Source: Comamonas halotolerans (GTDB lineage: Bacteria; Pseudomonadota; Gammaproteobacteria; Burkholderiales; Burkholderiaceae_C). Taken from it: a DNA stretch of 64,000 bases. This document shows, piece by piece, positions 1 through 7,852 of the stretch (positions are counted from its first letter, which is position 1; the number at the start of each line of letters is the position of its first letter). The notes beneath the pieces were generated by a model. It was not told the origin of the DNA. It was given only the letters and a program-made list of their open reading frames with translations, and did no database searches. The DNA is taken from assembly GCF_030162935.1 (NCBI RefSeq), contig NZ_JASAUZ010000001.1, forward strand, positions 1-64,000. Direction: 5' to 3'. A program made the translations under genes and the position numbers.

Positions 1-1
1 A

Positions 2-388
2 GTGAGCATTGAGCTTGATGGCAACAACATCACGCTGAACATGCCCGCCACGCTGGACATCAAGGGCTCCACCAAGAGCTTTGTGGGGCCGGGCAGCTCT
101 GCGGCGCAGTTGCCCAACTTGCCAACCCAATCCGCCACGCTCACCAATTGGATAGCCATCAATCACCGAGACCCCGAAGGTTTGCCCATGGCAGGACAGG
201 CCTACAAGATCTTTTTTGCAAGCGGACAAGTTATTTCAGGCCAATTGGATGCACAAGGCCAAGCACGACATGACAACGTTCCAGAAAAAGCACAGCGCGT
301 TGAATACAGCCCCCGCCAACCGCTGAAAGACAAGCCCTGGGATGCCCTGGAAAAACTTGTCACTGCAGCCAAAAACAAACTTGGGTAG
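2..388 (+). CDS. vgrG: VgrG spike protein, C-terminal part (5' end outside window)
   Basis: Open frame running in from the left edge; the GTG at base 2 is only the first in-frame start codon visible, so the true start is upstream. The first ~35 residues (IELDGNNITLNMPATLDIKG, then a STKSFVGPG stretch) are typical of the repetitive beta end of the VgrG gp5/DUF2345 needle. They are followed by a small domain with the pattern YKIFFASGQVISGQLDAQG, the transthyretin-like adaptor often found at VgrG C termini that docks a cargo effector. The next gene begins 5 bases after the stop, as expected of a VgrG-effector pair. VgrG trimers cap the T6SS tube and are exported with their cargo. Family is clear; the extent of the protein cannot be judged from this fragment. 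Confidence 0.8.
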   Translation: MSIELDGNNITLNMPATLDIKGSTKSFVGPGSSAAQLPNLPTQSATLTNWIAINHRDPEGLPMAGQAYKIFFASGQVISGQLDAQGQARHDNVPEKAQRVEYSPRQPLKDKPWDALEKLVTAAKNKLG

Positions 389-393
389 CCGTA

Positions 394-1857
394 ATGTGGG
401 AAGAACTTGAAAACGCTCTGGCATGGTATGCCTCTGCTCCGTCACGCTGGATCAATAGTGCAAAGCAAGACCTGAGTGCGGCAGCCGAATGGATCTGGGT
501 TGTGCTGCAAGGCGACTTTTCGGAAGAGCAGACCACCGCGCAGACCATCACATCAACGGCCATCAGCATGATCCCTTTTGTCGATCAGATCTGCGACGTG
601 CGTGATCTGGTTGCCAACTGCAAAAAAATCAATGATGACAGCAGCAACAAATGGACGTGGGTGGCCTTGGTGCTCACGCTCATTGGTCTGTTCCCCACGC
701 TGGGCAGCCTGGTCAAAGGTTGCTTGAAAATTGTGTTCGCCTATGGCCGCAAAGGCGTGTTGCAAGCAGGCACGCGTGCGCTGGACAGCAATATGTGGCA
801 AGCCACCCAGCCCTTTGTGGAATCGGGCATTGTCAAACTCAACGAGTTTTTAGCCCGCCCCGCTGTGCGACGCAGTCTTGCGGCGCTCAAATGGGACAAC
901 GTATATCTGGAGTTGGCCAAGCAAGTGCGTTCCTTGTCTTCGGCACTGAACGTCGCTGCACTTTTGCGTGTCATGGACGAAGTCATTGCCGTGTTGCGCC
1001 AACTCACCGACCTGATGCAGCGCTTTGGCACAGCCGCCCTCTCTACCCGCGCGGGCCAGTTGGTGCAAATGGTGGGCAATGTGCGCAACAAGGCCAACCA
1101 GGGCCTGCGCCAGGCCCTGGCCCCCGTGCAGGACTGGCTCAACCGACTGGCCCAGCGCCTTGAGGTGGAGCACCGGCTGGGCTACAGAGCCAGTACCAAT
1201 GCCGTCAACCCGCATCACTTCAGCAGGCCATCCCTGAACGCTGAAGTCCAGGCACTGACCCGCAAAAAACCGGAATGGGTGGATATGGCAAAAGCCGGGC
1301 GGCACCCTGGGCTGGATATAGCGCCGCCCCCCACCGCTACACATTCAGACATTAGCGATGCGGCTGCAAAGCCAATGAAATCTGCATTCAACACTTTTAA
1401 CGATATTCAGCCAGATACGCTGCCGCCCGGCACCGTTATCTACCGCGTGCTTGATCCCCAATCCTACGACAACAGCATTTGCTGGATGTCTGCGCAAGAA
1501 TTCAAGCAGCTGCGCAGCAAGGCAGAATGGCGCCGCCGCTTTGCCGTATGGGGCAACTGGAACAGCAATGGCGAGTTTGTGACCTATACCGTGCCGCCCG
1601 GCCCAGGCCTACCTGTATGGCGTGGCAAAACCGCTTCACAGCAATTGCGCAATACCGCAGGCCAAATTGTGCAAGCTGATAACAAAGGCAATAGTTTCTG
1701 GCTCGAAGGTGGCGCCGAGCAATTGGTGCTAGACCCCAAGCACCTCAGCCAGCAACATCTGGGCCCGCGTGAATTTACCGGCTGGGGGTATGACGAGTTT
1801 GGCCAGGAAGCTGGCCTGATTGGCGTGCCCATCCTGCAACACTACTGGAGACCATAA
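394..1857 (+). CDS. Candidate T6SS effector with unassigned C-terminal toxin domain
   Basis: 487 residues, starting 5 bases after vgrG and followed 7 bases later by a probable immunity gene. Residues ~52-72 (SMIPFVDQICDVRDLV) and ~87-118 (hydrophobic, WTWVALVLTLIGLFPTLGSL) resemble the N-terminal membrane-active region of many VgrG/PAAR-linked effectors. The middle is helical and low in landmarks. The last ~145 residues, from PPGTVIYRVLDP to GVPILQHYWRP, form a compact Trp-rich domain with conserved-looking blocks: YRV, CWM, WRRRFAVWGNWNSNGEF, PVWRGKTA, LEGGAEQLVLD. The placing of YR, an N-S segment and a Glu-containing block recalls ADP-ribosyltransferase/NADase-type toxins, but that is inference and no catalytic triad is assigned. 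The 3' end of a second, diverged effector with the same C-terminal tail survives at about 4660-4731, so this toxin type has been exchanged at the locus. Confidence 0.65.
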   Translation: MWEELENALAWYASAPSRWINSAKQDLSAAAEWIWVVLQGDFSEEQTTAQTITSTAISMIPFVDQICDVRDLVANCKKINDDSSNKWTWVALVLTLIGLFPTLGSLVKGCLKIVFAYGRKGVLQAGTRALDSNMWQATQPFVESGIVKLNEFLARPAVRRSLAALKWDNVYLELAKQVRSLSSALNVAALLRVMDEVIAVLRQLTDLMQRFGTAALSTRAGQLVQMVGNVRNKANQGLRQALAPVQDWLNRLAQRLEVEHRLGYRASTNAVNPHHFSRPSLNAEVQALTRKKPEWVDMAKAGRHPGLDIAPPPTATHSDISDAAAKPMKSAFNTFNDIQPDTLPPGTVIYRVLDPQSYDNSICWMSAQEFKQLRSKAEWRRRFAVWGNWNSNGEFVTYTVPPGPGLPVWRGKTASQQLRNTAGQIVQADNKGNSFWLEGGAEQLVLDPKHLSQQHLGPREFTGWGYDEFGQEAGLIGVPILQHYWRP

Positions 1858-1864
1858 GAGCACC

Positions 1865-2812
1865 ATGCCCACGCCTTTGATTCCCCAAGAAATCTACTTG
1901 CTCGAGCGCTATACCTCTCTGGATTACTTTGCCGAGATGCGCGATGCCTGGGCCGCCATGGTGCAAGCCGGTGAAGATGCGCTGGAGGCCTTTATGCGCC
2001 AGTTGCCGCCCGACTACCGCAGCCGCCCGCTTTGGAACCAGCCCGATATTGTCTGGGGCGAGCGCGTGCTGCCCAATTTGCGTTGGACGCTCACAGGGCT
2101 AAATAACGGCTTTATCCAGCTCACTCATGGTGAATGGGATGCCCTGCAGTTTGCTGGCAATGTAAATACCGCCTGCGCTGGTATGAACCGTGACTACAGC
2201 GCAGAATGGATGCCCGAGTCTTTTGCAAAAACTTTTGACGAGCAAGAGACCATTGCTGGCCAAGCTGCTCGCAACATTAGCTTCACCGTCTTGAGCGGTT
2301 GGCTATTTGGCGCACTGTCACATGGCTACCATGCACCCACCCGAGGTCCACTGAATCCGCCTGCCTCATGGCCGGTCTACCGTCTCAACCCCCATGTCCG
2401 CGTACGCACCGACCAAGCCGTGCCGCAAAACGGTATTTATCTGCCTGACGCGGACGACTGCTCTGCCCAGGCCCTGGTCAAAGGCTATGACGCACCCGAG
2501 GCCAATGTGGGGCGCAACCCCGTCACCACGCAGCGCCTGAGAACCGAGCCCACCACCTGGACCTTGGTGGAACGCATTGCCGACGAAGGCGGCGGCACTC
2601 CTGGGCAAGAAGACCTCAGCGCATCAGCACACACACGCCTGCGCCGCGAAGGTGGGCAGCCCTGCCCGCAAGCGGGCTGGTGGTACACCCCTGCGCAAAA
2701 TCACAGCCGCCGTTATTTCAAAGCTGGCGAGCTCATGCCGGTGGTTGAAGGCAGCAGCTACGGAGAAACCTATTGGATTTGGGATCCCAACCAGGAAGCG
2801 CCCAAGCTGTAA
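1865..2812 (+). CDS. Probable cognate T6SS immunity protein (copy A, intact)
   Basis: 315 residues from ATG 1865 (MPTPLIPQEIYLLERY), 7 bases after the effector stop; a longer frame upstream overlaps the effector and is rejected. No signal peptide or TM segment, so a cytoplasmic protector is expected. Residues 1-260 are an N-terminal domain of an Imm71/72-like kind (tentative; to be confirmed by HMM). Residues ~265-315 are a separate module with the pattern CPxxGWWxTPAxxxSRRxF, then GELMPVV and YGETYWIWD. The N-terminal domain recurs in copy B (4739-5575) and the C-terminal module recurs in the DUF3396 gene (3273-4568). Position directly behind the effector makes it the best candidate for its antitoxin; function is inferred from position and architecture only. 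Confidence 0.65.
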   Translation: MPTPLIPQEIYLLERYTSLDYFAEMRDAWAAMVQAGEDALEAFMRQLPPDYRSRPLWNQPDIVWGERVLPNLRWTLTGLNNGFIQLTHGEWDALQFAGNVNTACAGMNRDYSAEWMPESFAKTFDEQETIAGQAARNISFTVLSGWLFGALSHGYHAPTRGPLNPPASWPVYRLNPHVRVRTDQAVPQNGIYLPDADDCSAQALVKGYDAPEANVGRNPVTTQRLRTEPTTWTLVERIADEGGGTPGQEDLSASAHTRLRREGGQPCPQAGWWYTPAQNHSRRYFKAGELMPVVEGSSYGETYWIWDPNQEAPKL

Positions 2813-2859
2813 GGACTGTCTTATTTTTAACGTTCGCAACAGGTGCAGGGTGAACCATT

Positions 2860-3261
2860 GTGAGACTTGCACTTGTTGTTCGCAGTTCTTTTATCTGCTT
2901 TCTTATTTGCACAGGCCATTGCCTAAACCTACTGTCCACCCTACCGAATAAAAAAGGAAGTATTGCAGCAGACTTGATGATTCCAGAGTACCAGCATCAA
3001 CGCCCAGACAAAGCAAACGTTTTTGCTATTGTCGAAATAAAATTCCAGGATGATCGCCAATTCAACAAATACATTGACTTATTAAAGCATGCAGCAAGCG
3101 TTAAAACCACAGAATCCCCCATACGATTTAAAGCAAGACCCGTAAAGGCGGAAGATATGCTCTCACTCTTTAGATACCCTGAAGATATTGCTGTGCATGG
3201 GAAAGAAAATAATAAACAAGCCCCAGAAAATAAAGGCAAAAAAGGTTCAAAGGGCCATTAA
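2860..3261 (+). CDS. Small hypothetical protein in the immunity array
   Basis: 133 residues from a GTG at 2860 with a weak GGTGCAGGG-type ribosome site about 9 bases upstream. The N terminus (residues ~5-25, LVVRSSFICFLICTGHCLNLL) is hydrophobic and could be a signal or anchor, but no clean lipobox is visible. Residues 45-105 look globular (VFAIVEIKFQDDRQFNKYIDLL) and the tail is Lys/Gly-rich. The gene is more AT-rich than its neighbours and ends 11 bases before the DUF3396 immunity gene, suggesting the two were acquired together. I do not recognise the family. It may be a second-compartment immunity protein or accessory; a false start (true start further in) is possible. Confidence 0.5.
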   Translation: MRLALVVRSSFICFLICTGHCLNLLSTLPNKKGSIAADLMIPEYQHQRPDKANVFAIVEIKFQDDRQFNKYIDLLKHAASVKTTESPIRFKARPVKAEDMLSLFRYPEDIAVHGKENNKQAPENKGKKGSKGH

Positions 3262-3272
3262 AGGAAATTACC

Positions 3273-4568
3273 ATGAGTACATCCGAACTGTTTTTAGACC
3301 CTGATGAGATTGAAGAATTCATCCGAGAAACCAAAAAACATCCTCAATGGTTCTACGGCTATGAAGGACAAGAGCTAGGTATCTGTCCTTATATAACTTT
3401 TTATGTCTATCACCCTGATGAGGACTTTACACCTATCGCCAAAGAATTTTTGCTTGTCTGGAAACGCTTTCAAGAGCTAATGGATTTACCTTTTAAAAAA
3501 ATATTCAAAAACAAAACCGAAGTTTGGTTGAATGCCAATGATAAACGTTTACCTACTGATCTGATGGCCGAAGCAGAGCAAGCAAGCAAGAGAGGGTTTG
3601 AAGACTTTTACCTTATGGCCACGGATATGGATTCACCCGATGAATCACCGCGTTGGTCATATGCCGCTAGCATCACCAGCAATCATTACCAAAGGTATAG
3701 TTTTCTCAAACTAGGATTTCGCTATAAATGGTATGCAGCGGGCAATCAGAATATTTGGAAGCAGTTTATCAGGGAATGTGTTACAAGCCTGCAGCCTGAG
3801 CATTGTTATATGGGTTATGAGGTCGGTAATGGTGGGCTTAGTGTCATGACTGGCTATGAGGCCAATGTACTTGAACGCATCTGCGCAGATTATTTTTATG
3901 GAATGGATATCGACCATCCATGGAATATGACTTACCACGGTCATGGACAAGATTATTTCGACCCGAGTCGACTGGGTGCAGGTATCCGTACCCCCACTTG
4001 GTGTTTTATGCTTTCTCCCTTTTGGCAACGCAAGCTGGGTAAAGATGAACAGCAAATTCGTGCGGAGCTAGATGACCCGCGCATACGCATTACGCCAGTT
4101 CCCTATGCAGCCAACGCGCTCAATCCAGAAGGCGCCAATGGTTTGTGGATTGAACTGGGGGACTTGAATCTCTACCCTGTGGAAGATGGCGTACCTGATT
4201 TGCTGGTCAAAGCCAACCGTTTGATACGCCCCATCCGATGCGATGAGCTGTCCCTCTCCACACTGGCTTCCTGGGCTGACGACCCCAACCCACGCTTCGA
4301 ATATGAAGACTCCATACGCTGGATGCGTCGTTTTGATGAAGACAGTGATTGGCCCAATGCACAGATTCGGCATGGTGGCAATCCTTTAGCACCGGACCGA
4401 ATACCCAGCGGCCAGCCCTGCCCGCAAACGGGCTGGTGGTACACACCTGCGCAAAACCACAGCCGCCGTTACTTCAAAGCTGGCGAGCTCATGCCGGTGG
4501 TTGAAGGCAGCAGCTATGGCGAAACCTATTGGATTTGGGACCCCAAACAGGATGCGCCCAAGCTGTAA
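3273..4568 (+). CDS. DUF3396-type T6SS immunity protein with swapped C-terminal module
   Basis: 431 residues; ATG 3273 has a good ribosome site (AAGGAAATTACC). Residues ~40-365 match what I know of the DUF3396 'type VI immunity' family: an early FYVYHP segment, the FLKLGFRYKWY block near residue 150, and a GAGIRTPTWCFMLSPFW block near residue 235. The family's usual end is then followed by residues ~380-431, the same CPxxGWWxTPA / SRRYF / GELMPVV / YGETYWIWD module as in copy A. The DNA for this module is almost identical in both genes and the match runs past the stop codon (AAGGACTGTCTT). The 5' two thirds are AT-rich, the 3' part matches local composition. No matching effector lies next to it, so it looks like an orphan immunity gene protecting against foreign toxins. 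Confidence 0.7.
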   Translation: MSTSELFLDPDEIEEFIRETKKHPQWFYGYEGQELGICPYITFYVYHPDEDFTPIAKEFLLVWKRFQELMDLPFKKIFKNKTEVWLNANDKRLPTDLMAEAEQASKRGFEDFYLMATDMDSPDESPRWSYAASITSNHYQRYSFLKLGFRYKWYAAGNQNIWKQFIRECVTSLQPEHCYMGYEVGNGGLSVMTGYEANVLERICADYFYGMDIDHPWNMTYHGHGQDYFDPSRLGAGIRTPTWCFMLSPFWQRKLGKDEQQIRAELDDPRIRITPVPYAANALNPEGANGLWIELGDLNLYPVEDGVPDLLVKANRLIRPIRCDELSLSTLASWADDPNPRFEYEDSIRWMRRFDEDSDWPNAQIRHGGNPLAPDRIPSGQPCPQTGWWYTPAQNHSRRYFKAGELMPVVEGSSYGETYWIWDPKQDAPKL

Positions 4569-4659
4569 GGACTGTCTTGTTCAGTGGCAGGGTGCGGCCA
4601 TCTGCACAAGGCAATGGCTGCATGTTTGTAGGCTCAGCCGTATGCATCGGTTGACAGTG

Positions 4660-4738
4660 GGCTGCGGCGAGTTTGGTCAGGAGTTTGACCTGATTGGCGT
4701 ACCCATCTTGCAACACCACTGGAGACCTTGAGACCGCC
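4660..4738 (+). pseudogene. Remnant of a second effector gene (last ~22 codons)
   Basis: Reading CGEFGQEFDLIGVPILQHHWRP followed by TGA, this segment matches the last residues of the effector ending at 1857 (DEFGQEAGLIGVPILQHYWRP) with several substitutions. It sits in the same position relative to the next immunity gene as in the intact pair. No upstream portion of the effector survives; only about 90 bases separate it from the DUF3396 gene. It is therefore the scar of a displaced, diverged effector allele, kept because recombination reached only to its end. Confidence 0.75.
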
Positions 4739-5575
4739 ATGCCCACGCCTTTGATTCCCCAAGAAATCTACTTGCTCGAGCGCTATACCTCTGTGGAATA
4801 CTTTGCCGAGATGCGCGATGCCTGGGCCGCCATGGTGCAAGCCGGTGAAGATGCGCTGGACGCCTTTATGCGCCAGTTGCCGCCCGACTACCGCAGCCGC
4901 CCGCTTTGGAACCAGCCCGATATTGTCTGGGGCGAGCGCGTGTTGCCCAATTTGCGCAACACCCTCATTGGCCTGGATAACGGCGTGATTCATCTGTCCC
5001 ATGGAGAATGGCGTGCGCTGCAATACGCGGGAAATATTGAGGCGGCTCGAGCCGGTATGTGGCGTGACCACAGCGCAGAATGGATGCCCCAGCCTTTCGC
5101 AAAAATTTTTAACGTGCAGGAAAGCATCGCTGATAGAAATGCAGGCAATATCAACTTCACCATCTTGAGCGGCTGGCTACTTGGCGCTCTGTCTCATGAC
5201 TACCATGCACCGACCCGAGGCCCACTGAACCCACCTGCCTCATGGCCGGTCTACCATCTCAACCCCCATGTCCGCGTACGCACCGACCAAGCCGTGCCAC
5301 AAAACGGTATTTATCTGCCTGATGCGGACGACTGCTCTGCCCAGGCACTGGTCAAAGGCTATGACGCACCCGAGGCCAATGTGGGGCGCAACCCTGTCAC
5401 CACGCAGCGCCTGAGAACCGAGCCCACCACCTGGACCTTGGTGGAACGCATTGCCAACGAAGGCGGCGGCACTCCAGGGCAAGAAGACCTCAGCGCATCT
5501 GCACACACACGCCTGCGCCGAGAAGGTGGGCAGCCCGGAAACGCGATGGGTGGTACACCCTGCGCAAGACCATAG
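4739..5575 (+). CDS. Second immunity gene copy (copy B), C-terminal module lost by frameshift
   Basis: From ATG 4739 (MPTPLIPQEIYLLERY) this is a paralogue of the 1865-2812 gene. Residues 1-73 and ~150-265 are nearly identical to copy A, also at DNA level, whereas residues ~74-150 differ at many positions (for example RWTLTGLNNGF versus RNTLIGLDNGV). After GGQP the DNA keeps similarity to the CPxxGWW module, but a net loss of 4 bases and then one C in the run before TGCGCAA put it out of frame, giving a short unrelated tail (GNAMGGTPCARP). The N-terminal domain is intact and may still bind a toxin; whether the shortened protein works is unknown. A longer upstream start at 4694 lies in the effector remnant and is rejected. 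Confidence 0.6.
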   Translation: MPTPLIPQEIYLLERYTSVEYFAEMRDAWAAMVQAGEDALDAFMRQLPPDYRSRPLWNQPDIVWGERVLPNLRNTLIGLDNGVIHLSHGEWRALQYAGNIEAARAGMWRDHSAEWMPQPFAKIFNVQESIADRNAGNINFTILSGWLLGALSHDYHAPTRGPLNPPASWPVYHLNPHVRVRTDQAVPQNGIYLPDADDCSAQALVKGYDAPEANVGRNPVTTQRLRTEPTTWTLVERIANEGGGTPGQEDLSASAHTRLRREGGQPGNAMGGTPCARP

Positions 5576-5690
5576 CCACGTCACTTCAAAGCCGGGAAGA
5601 TGCGCTGGAGACTTTTGTGGATCAACAGCGCTGTAAGCGCCAACGAATATTGCCAAGCGCAACTCTCCATCCATTGCGCTAGCGCATGGG
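5540..5690 (+). pseudogene. Decayed 3' end of immunity copy B plus fragment of a third family member
   Basis: Bases 5540-5594 are the out-of-frame remains of the GWWYTPA...HFKAGE module. At 5591-5610 the sequence passes directly into GCCGGGAAGATGCGCTGGAG, which matches the AGEDALE codons near the start of the immunity genes (1967-1986 in copy A) apart from one missing base. It continues as a fragment reading EDALETFVDQQR that fits neither copy. The junction lies where FKAGE and QAGE codons share a short identical stretch, consistent with a microhomology deletion between two immunity genes. Bases 5690-5864 hold no gene that I can see. Confidence 0.5.
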
Positions 5691-5864
5691 CTCTTTTTCT
5701 CAGACTGCTAGAAAGGACAGTTGCTTCTCTTTTCGAGAGGCTACCTGCAGGAGTCGGCATCGCCATAGCGCATTTGACAGAGCAGTCAGCTGGGCTGCGA
5801 TTGCCGTCTTGCAACGCCATTTCCCTGTAGCTGAAAAGTGCTGCAGACCAACACATTTTTTCTT

Positions 5865-6953
5865 ATGCTTTTTGATATCTCTGAGCTTCTTCACCCTATT
5901 ACTGATGCGCAACCAAGCGGGCCAGACATGCTGCTGACCACTGATTTTGATGAAATCCAGTCCGCACGGCAGCAGGAGGACATGTCCTTGGATCAAGGTG
6001 AGTGGGTCACTGACCGCAAAGAGGCTGATTTACCTTTTGTGGTGCAGCGATGCACGCAATTATTGCGTGAAAGCACGAAGGACTTGCGGTTGGCTATCTG
6101 GCTGACAGATGCTGCCGCTAGCCAGGTAGGGCTGCAAGGGCTTACTCAAGGATATGCGCTGCTCAATGCATTACTCACGCGCTACTGGGATAGCGTGCAC
6201 CCGGAGCCTGAGGACGGGGATATGAGTGCCCGTGTCGGCAACATCAGCTGGCTGCTCAAAAGAACCATTGAACAATTGGAGCGCGCCCCTCTTTTGCAGA
6301 CAGACAGCGCAAAAATCAGCATGATCAATTGGCAAACTGCGGTTGCGCTTGACCAGGCTGTTCGACGTAATCCATCAGAAGCCAGCGATATCCTGCATGG
6401 CAAAACTACACTTGAAGAGCTGGAGCGCATAAGGGCTCAAGTGCCCAGTCAGCGTTTACAGGCCCTAGGCAATCAGCTGTCACAGTGCAGAACAGAGGTA
6501 GAGGCTCTCGAAAGTACGCTTGATGCGCAGTTGGGAGATGAAGCACCAAGCTTTACTGCAGTTCGAGAAACTTTGGATCAACTTCAGCATTTGGCCCGTC
6601 GGTGGGGGGCACACGATGACAGTACCACTTCAGATAGCGTCCCCCAGGAAACAGCTGAGGCATCGGTATCCAATCCCCAGCAGCCTGGCAGCCCTGCCGT
6701 AACTGCCACACATGTAATGGCAGGCCCTATTCATACGCGGGCCGATGCCATTCACATGCTTCAGCAGGTCTCTGCTTTTTTTGAACGCACAGAGCCTTCA
6801 AGCCCGGCAGCATACATGGCACAAAAAGCTGCGCGCTGGGCCCAACTCCCCCTGCATGAATGGCTCAAGCATGTAGTAAAAAGCGATGAGGAATTGGCCC
6901 AACTGGAGGAGATGCTTGGCGTTAGTCGACACGCACGCGTCGCGGGAGAATGA
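5865..6953 (+). CDS. tssA: T6SS assembly protein TssA (ImpA N-terminal family)
   Basis: 362 residues from ATG 5865 (MLFDISELLHPITDAQPSGPDM); a longer frame from 5838 is less likely. The N-terminal ImpA domain is clear: PSGPDMLLTTDFDEIQSAR, then DLRLAIWLTDAAASQVGLQGL and LLTRYWDSVHPEPEDGDMSARV, the signature of the family. The C-terminal ~100 residues include a Pro/Ser/Thr-rich linker and a helical tail (AIHMLQQVSAFFERTEPSSPAAYMAQKA) as in short TssA proteins. TssA primes the baseplate and coordinates tail sheath and tube growth. It is the last gene of the plus-strand vgrG-immunity group and converges on the OmpA gene. Confidence 0.9.
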   Translation: MLFDISELLHPITDAQPSGPDMLLTTDFDEIQSARQQEDMSLDQGEWVTDRKEADLPFVVQRCTQLLRESTKDLRLAIWLTDAAASQVGLQGLTQGYALLNALLTRYWDSVHPEPEDGDMSARVGNISWLLKRTIEQLERAPLLQTDSAKISMINWQTAVALDQAVRRNPSEASDILHGKTTLEELERIRAQVPSQRLQALGNQLSQCRTEVEALESTLDAQLGDEAPSFTAVRETLDQLQHLARRWGAHDDSTTSDSVPQETAEASVSNPQQPGSPAVTATHVMAGPIHTRADAIHMLQQVSAFFERTEPSSPAAYMAQKAARWAQLPLHEWLKHVVKSDEELAQLEEMLGVSRHARVAGE

Positions 6954-6985
6954 ATAGCTCACACAACGTCTAGCCTTGATGCACA

Positions 6986-7007
6986 GCAGGGCGGTAAACC
7001 GCCCTGC
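6986..7007. other. Strong hairpin between convergent tssA and OmpA genes
   Basis: GCAGGGCGG, loop TAAA, CCGCCCTGC: a perfect 9-bp stem. The A-run lies to its right on the plus strand, so neither strand has a U-tract directly after the stem; it may still stall or insulate convergent transcripts but is not a textbook intrinsic terminator. Confidence 0.55.
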
Positions 7008-7030
7008 AAAAAACATGAGATGCGCTTCAA

Positions 7031-7852
7031 TCAATCGCCTACACGAAACTCAATCCTTCGGTTTTTAGCGCGACCTTCTGCAGTGTCGTTGCTTGCGATG
7101 GGTTGATCCGGGCCAACGCCTGATGTGGAGATCCTGCCGGGATCAATACCTTGATCGACCAGGTAGCCCTTTACTGCATCTGCCCTTGCTTGACTCAACG
7201 TCAAATTCAATCGCCGATCTCCACTGTTGTCAGTGTGGCCAACCAGCGAAAGTTTGCGTTTGCCAATTTCCAACAGTACAGGCACCACTGCATCCAGTAC
7301 CTGACGACCACCTGCGGTAAGTGTTGCACTTCCAGTCTCAAACCCAATCGTACGATCTGCCAACGCCTGCGAAACCAGCTGCCCGCTGTCAACCGCAGGT
7401 ATCTGTAGATTATTGCGAATGCTATATGTTGGGTTAAGGCTGTTTGCCATATCACTCAACAGCTTTTGACGAACTGCTTCATTGGCAACTTCGCCATTGA
7501 TCACGAGTTGCGTGCCATCAACCGTTAGCTGACCCTTATGTATTTGGCGCAATTCCGATGTCAGCAACTTGCTCACATTACTGGACCAGTTTGGCGGAGT
7601 GGAGATAGACCCCACCACCTCGATGCGGTCCACCACATTGGATGCGCCATAGACTTTTCCAAGCGCATTCAGAATTGACACCCGTGTCGCCTCATCAGCC
7701 ACCTGCCCCCCAACAACCACTTGAGAGCCTGTGCCTGTCACTGCATTGTGTATCTGCGCGCCAGACTCCTGTGCCTGAGCCACCCCGAGTACGGCAGACC
7801 CAGCCAGCACCGCACAGCCAATGCCCATCTTCAAAAAAGCTAACTGTTTCAT
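7031..7852 (-). CDS. Periplasmic BON/OmpA-domain protein of the T6SS operon
   Basis: 273 residues with a signal peptide (MKQLAFLKMGIGCAVLAG..., cleavage near AQA 25-27). Residues ~30-150 carry two repeats of a BON-like fold (VVGGQVADEATRVSILNAL and LVINGEVANEAVRQKLLSDM). Residues ~165-273 form an OmpA C-terminal peptidoglycan-binding domain: IGFETGSATL, LVGHTDNSGDRRLNLTLSQARA, and a closing NRRIEFRV. The ATG overlaps the tagF stop in an ATGA, so translation is coupled. In other T6SSs the peptidoglycan anchor is fused to TssL or is TagL; here a free BON-OmpA protein probably gives the TssJLM complex its cell wall contact (inference). Confidence 0.8.
   Translation of the reverse strand: MKQLAFLKMGIGCAVLAGSAVLGVAQAQESGAQIHNAVTGTGSQVVVGGQVADEATRVSILNALGKVYGASNVVDRIEVVGSISTPPNWSSNVSKLLTSELRQIHKGQLTVDGTQLVINGEVANEAVRQKLLSDMANSLNPTYSIRNNLQIPAVDSGQLVSQALADRTIGFETGSATLTAGGRQVLDAVVPVLLEIGKRKLSLVGHTDNSGDRRLNLTLSQARADAVKGYLVDQGIDPGRISTSGVGPDQPIASNDTAEGRAKNRRIEFRVGD

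Noticed and set aside
1-5700. Insertion-sequence-mediated duplication of the immunity genes
   Set aside because: No transposase, terminal inverted repeats or target-site duplications were seen; homologous recombination explains the repeats better.
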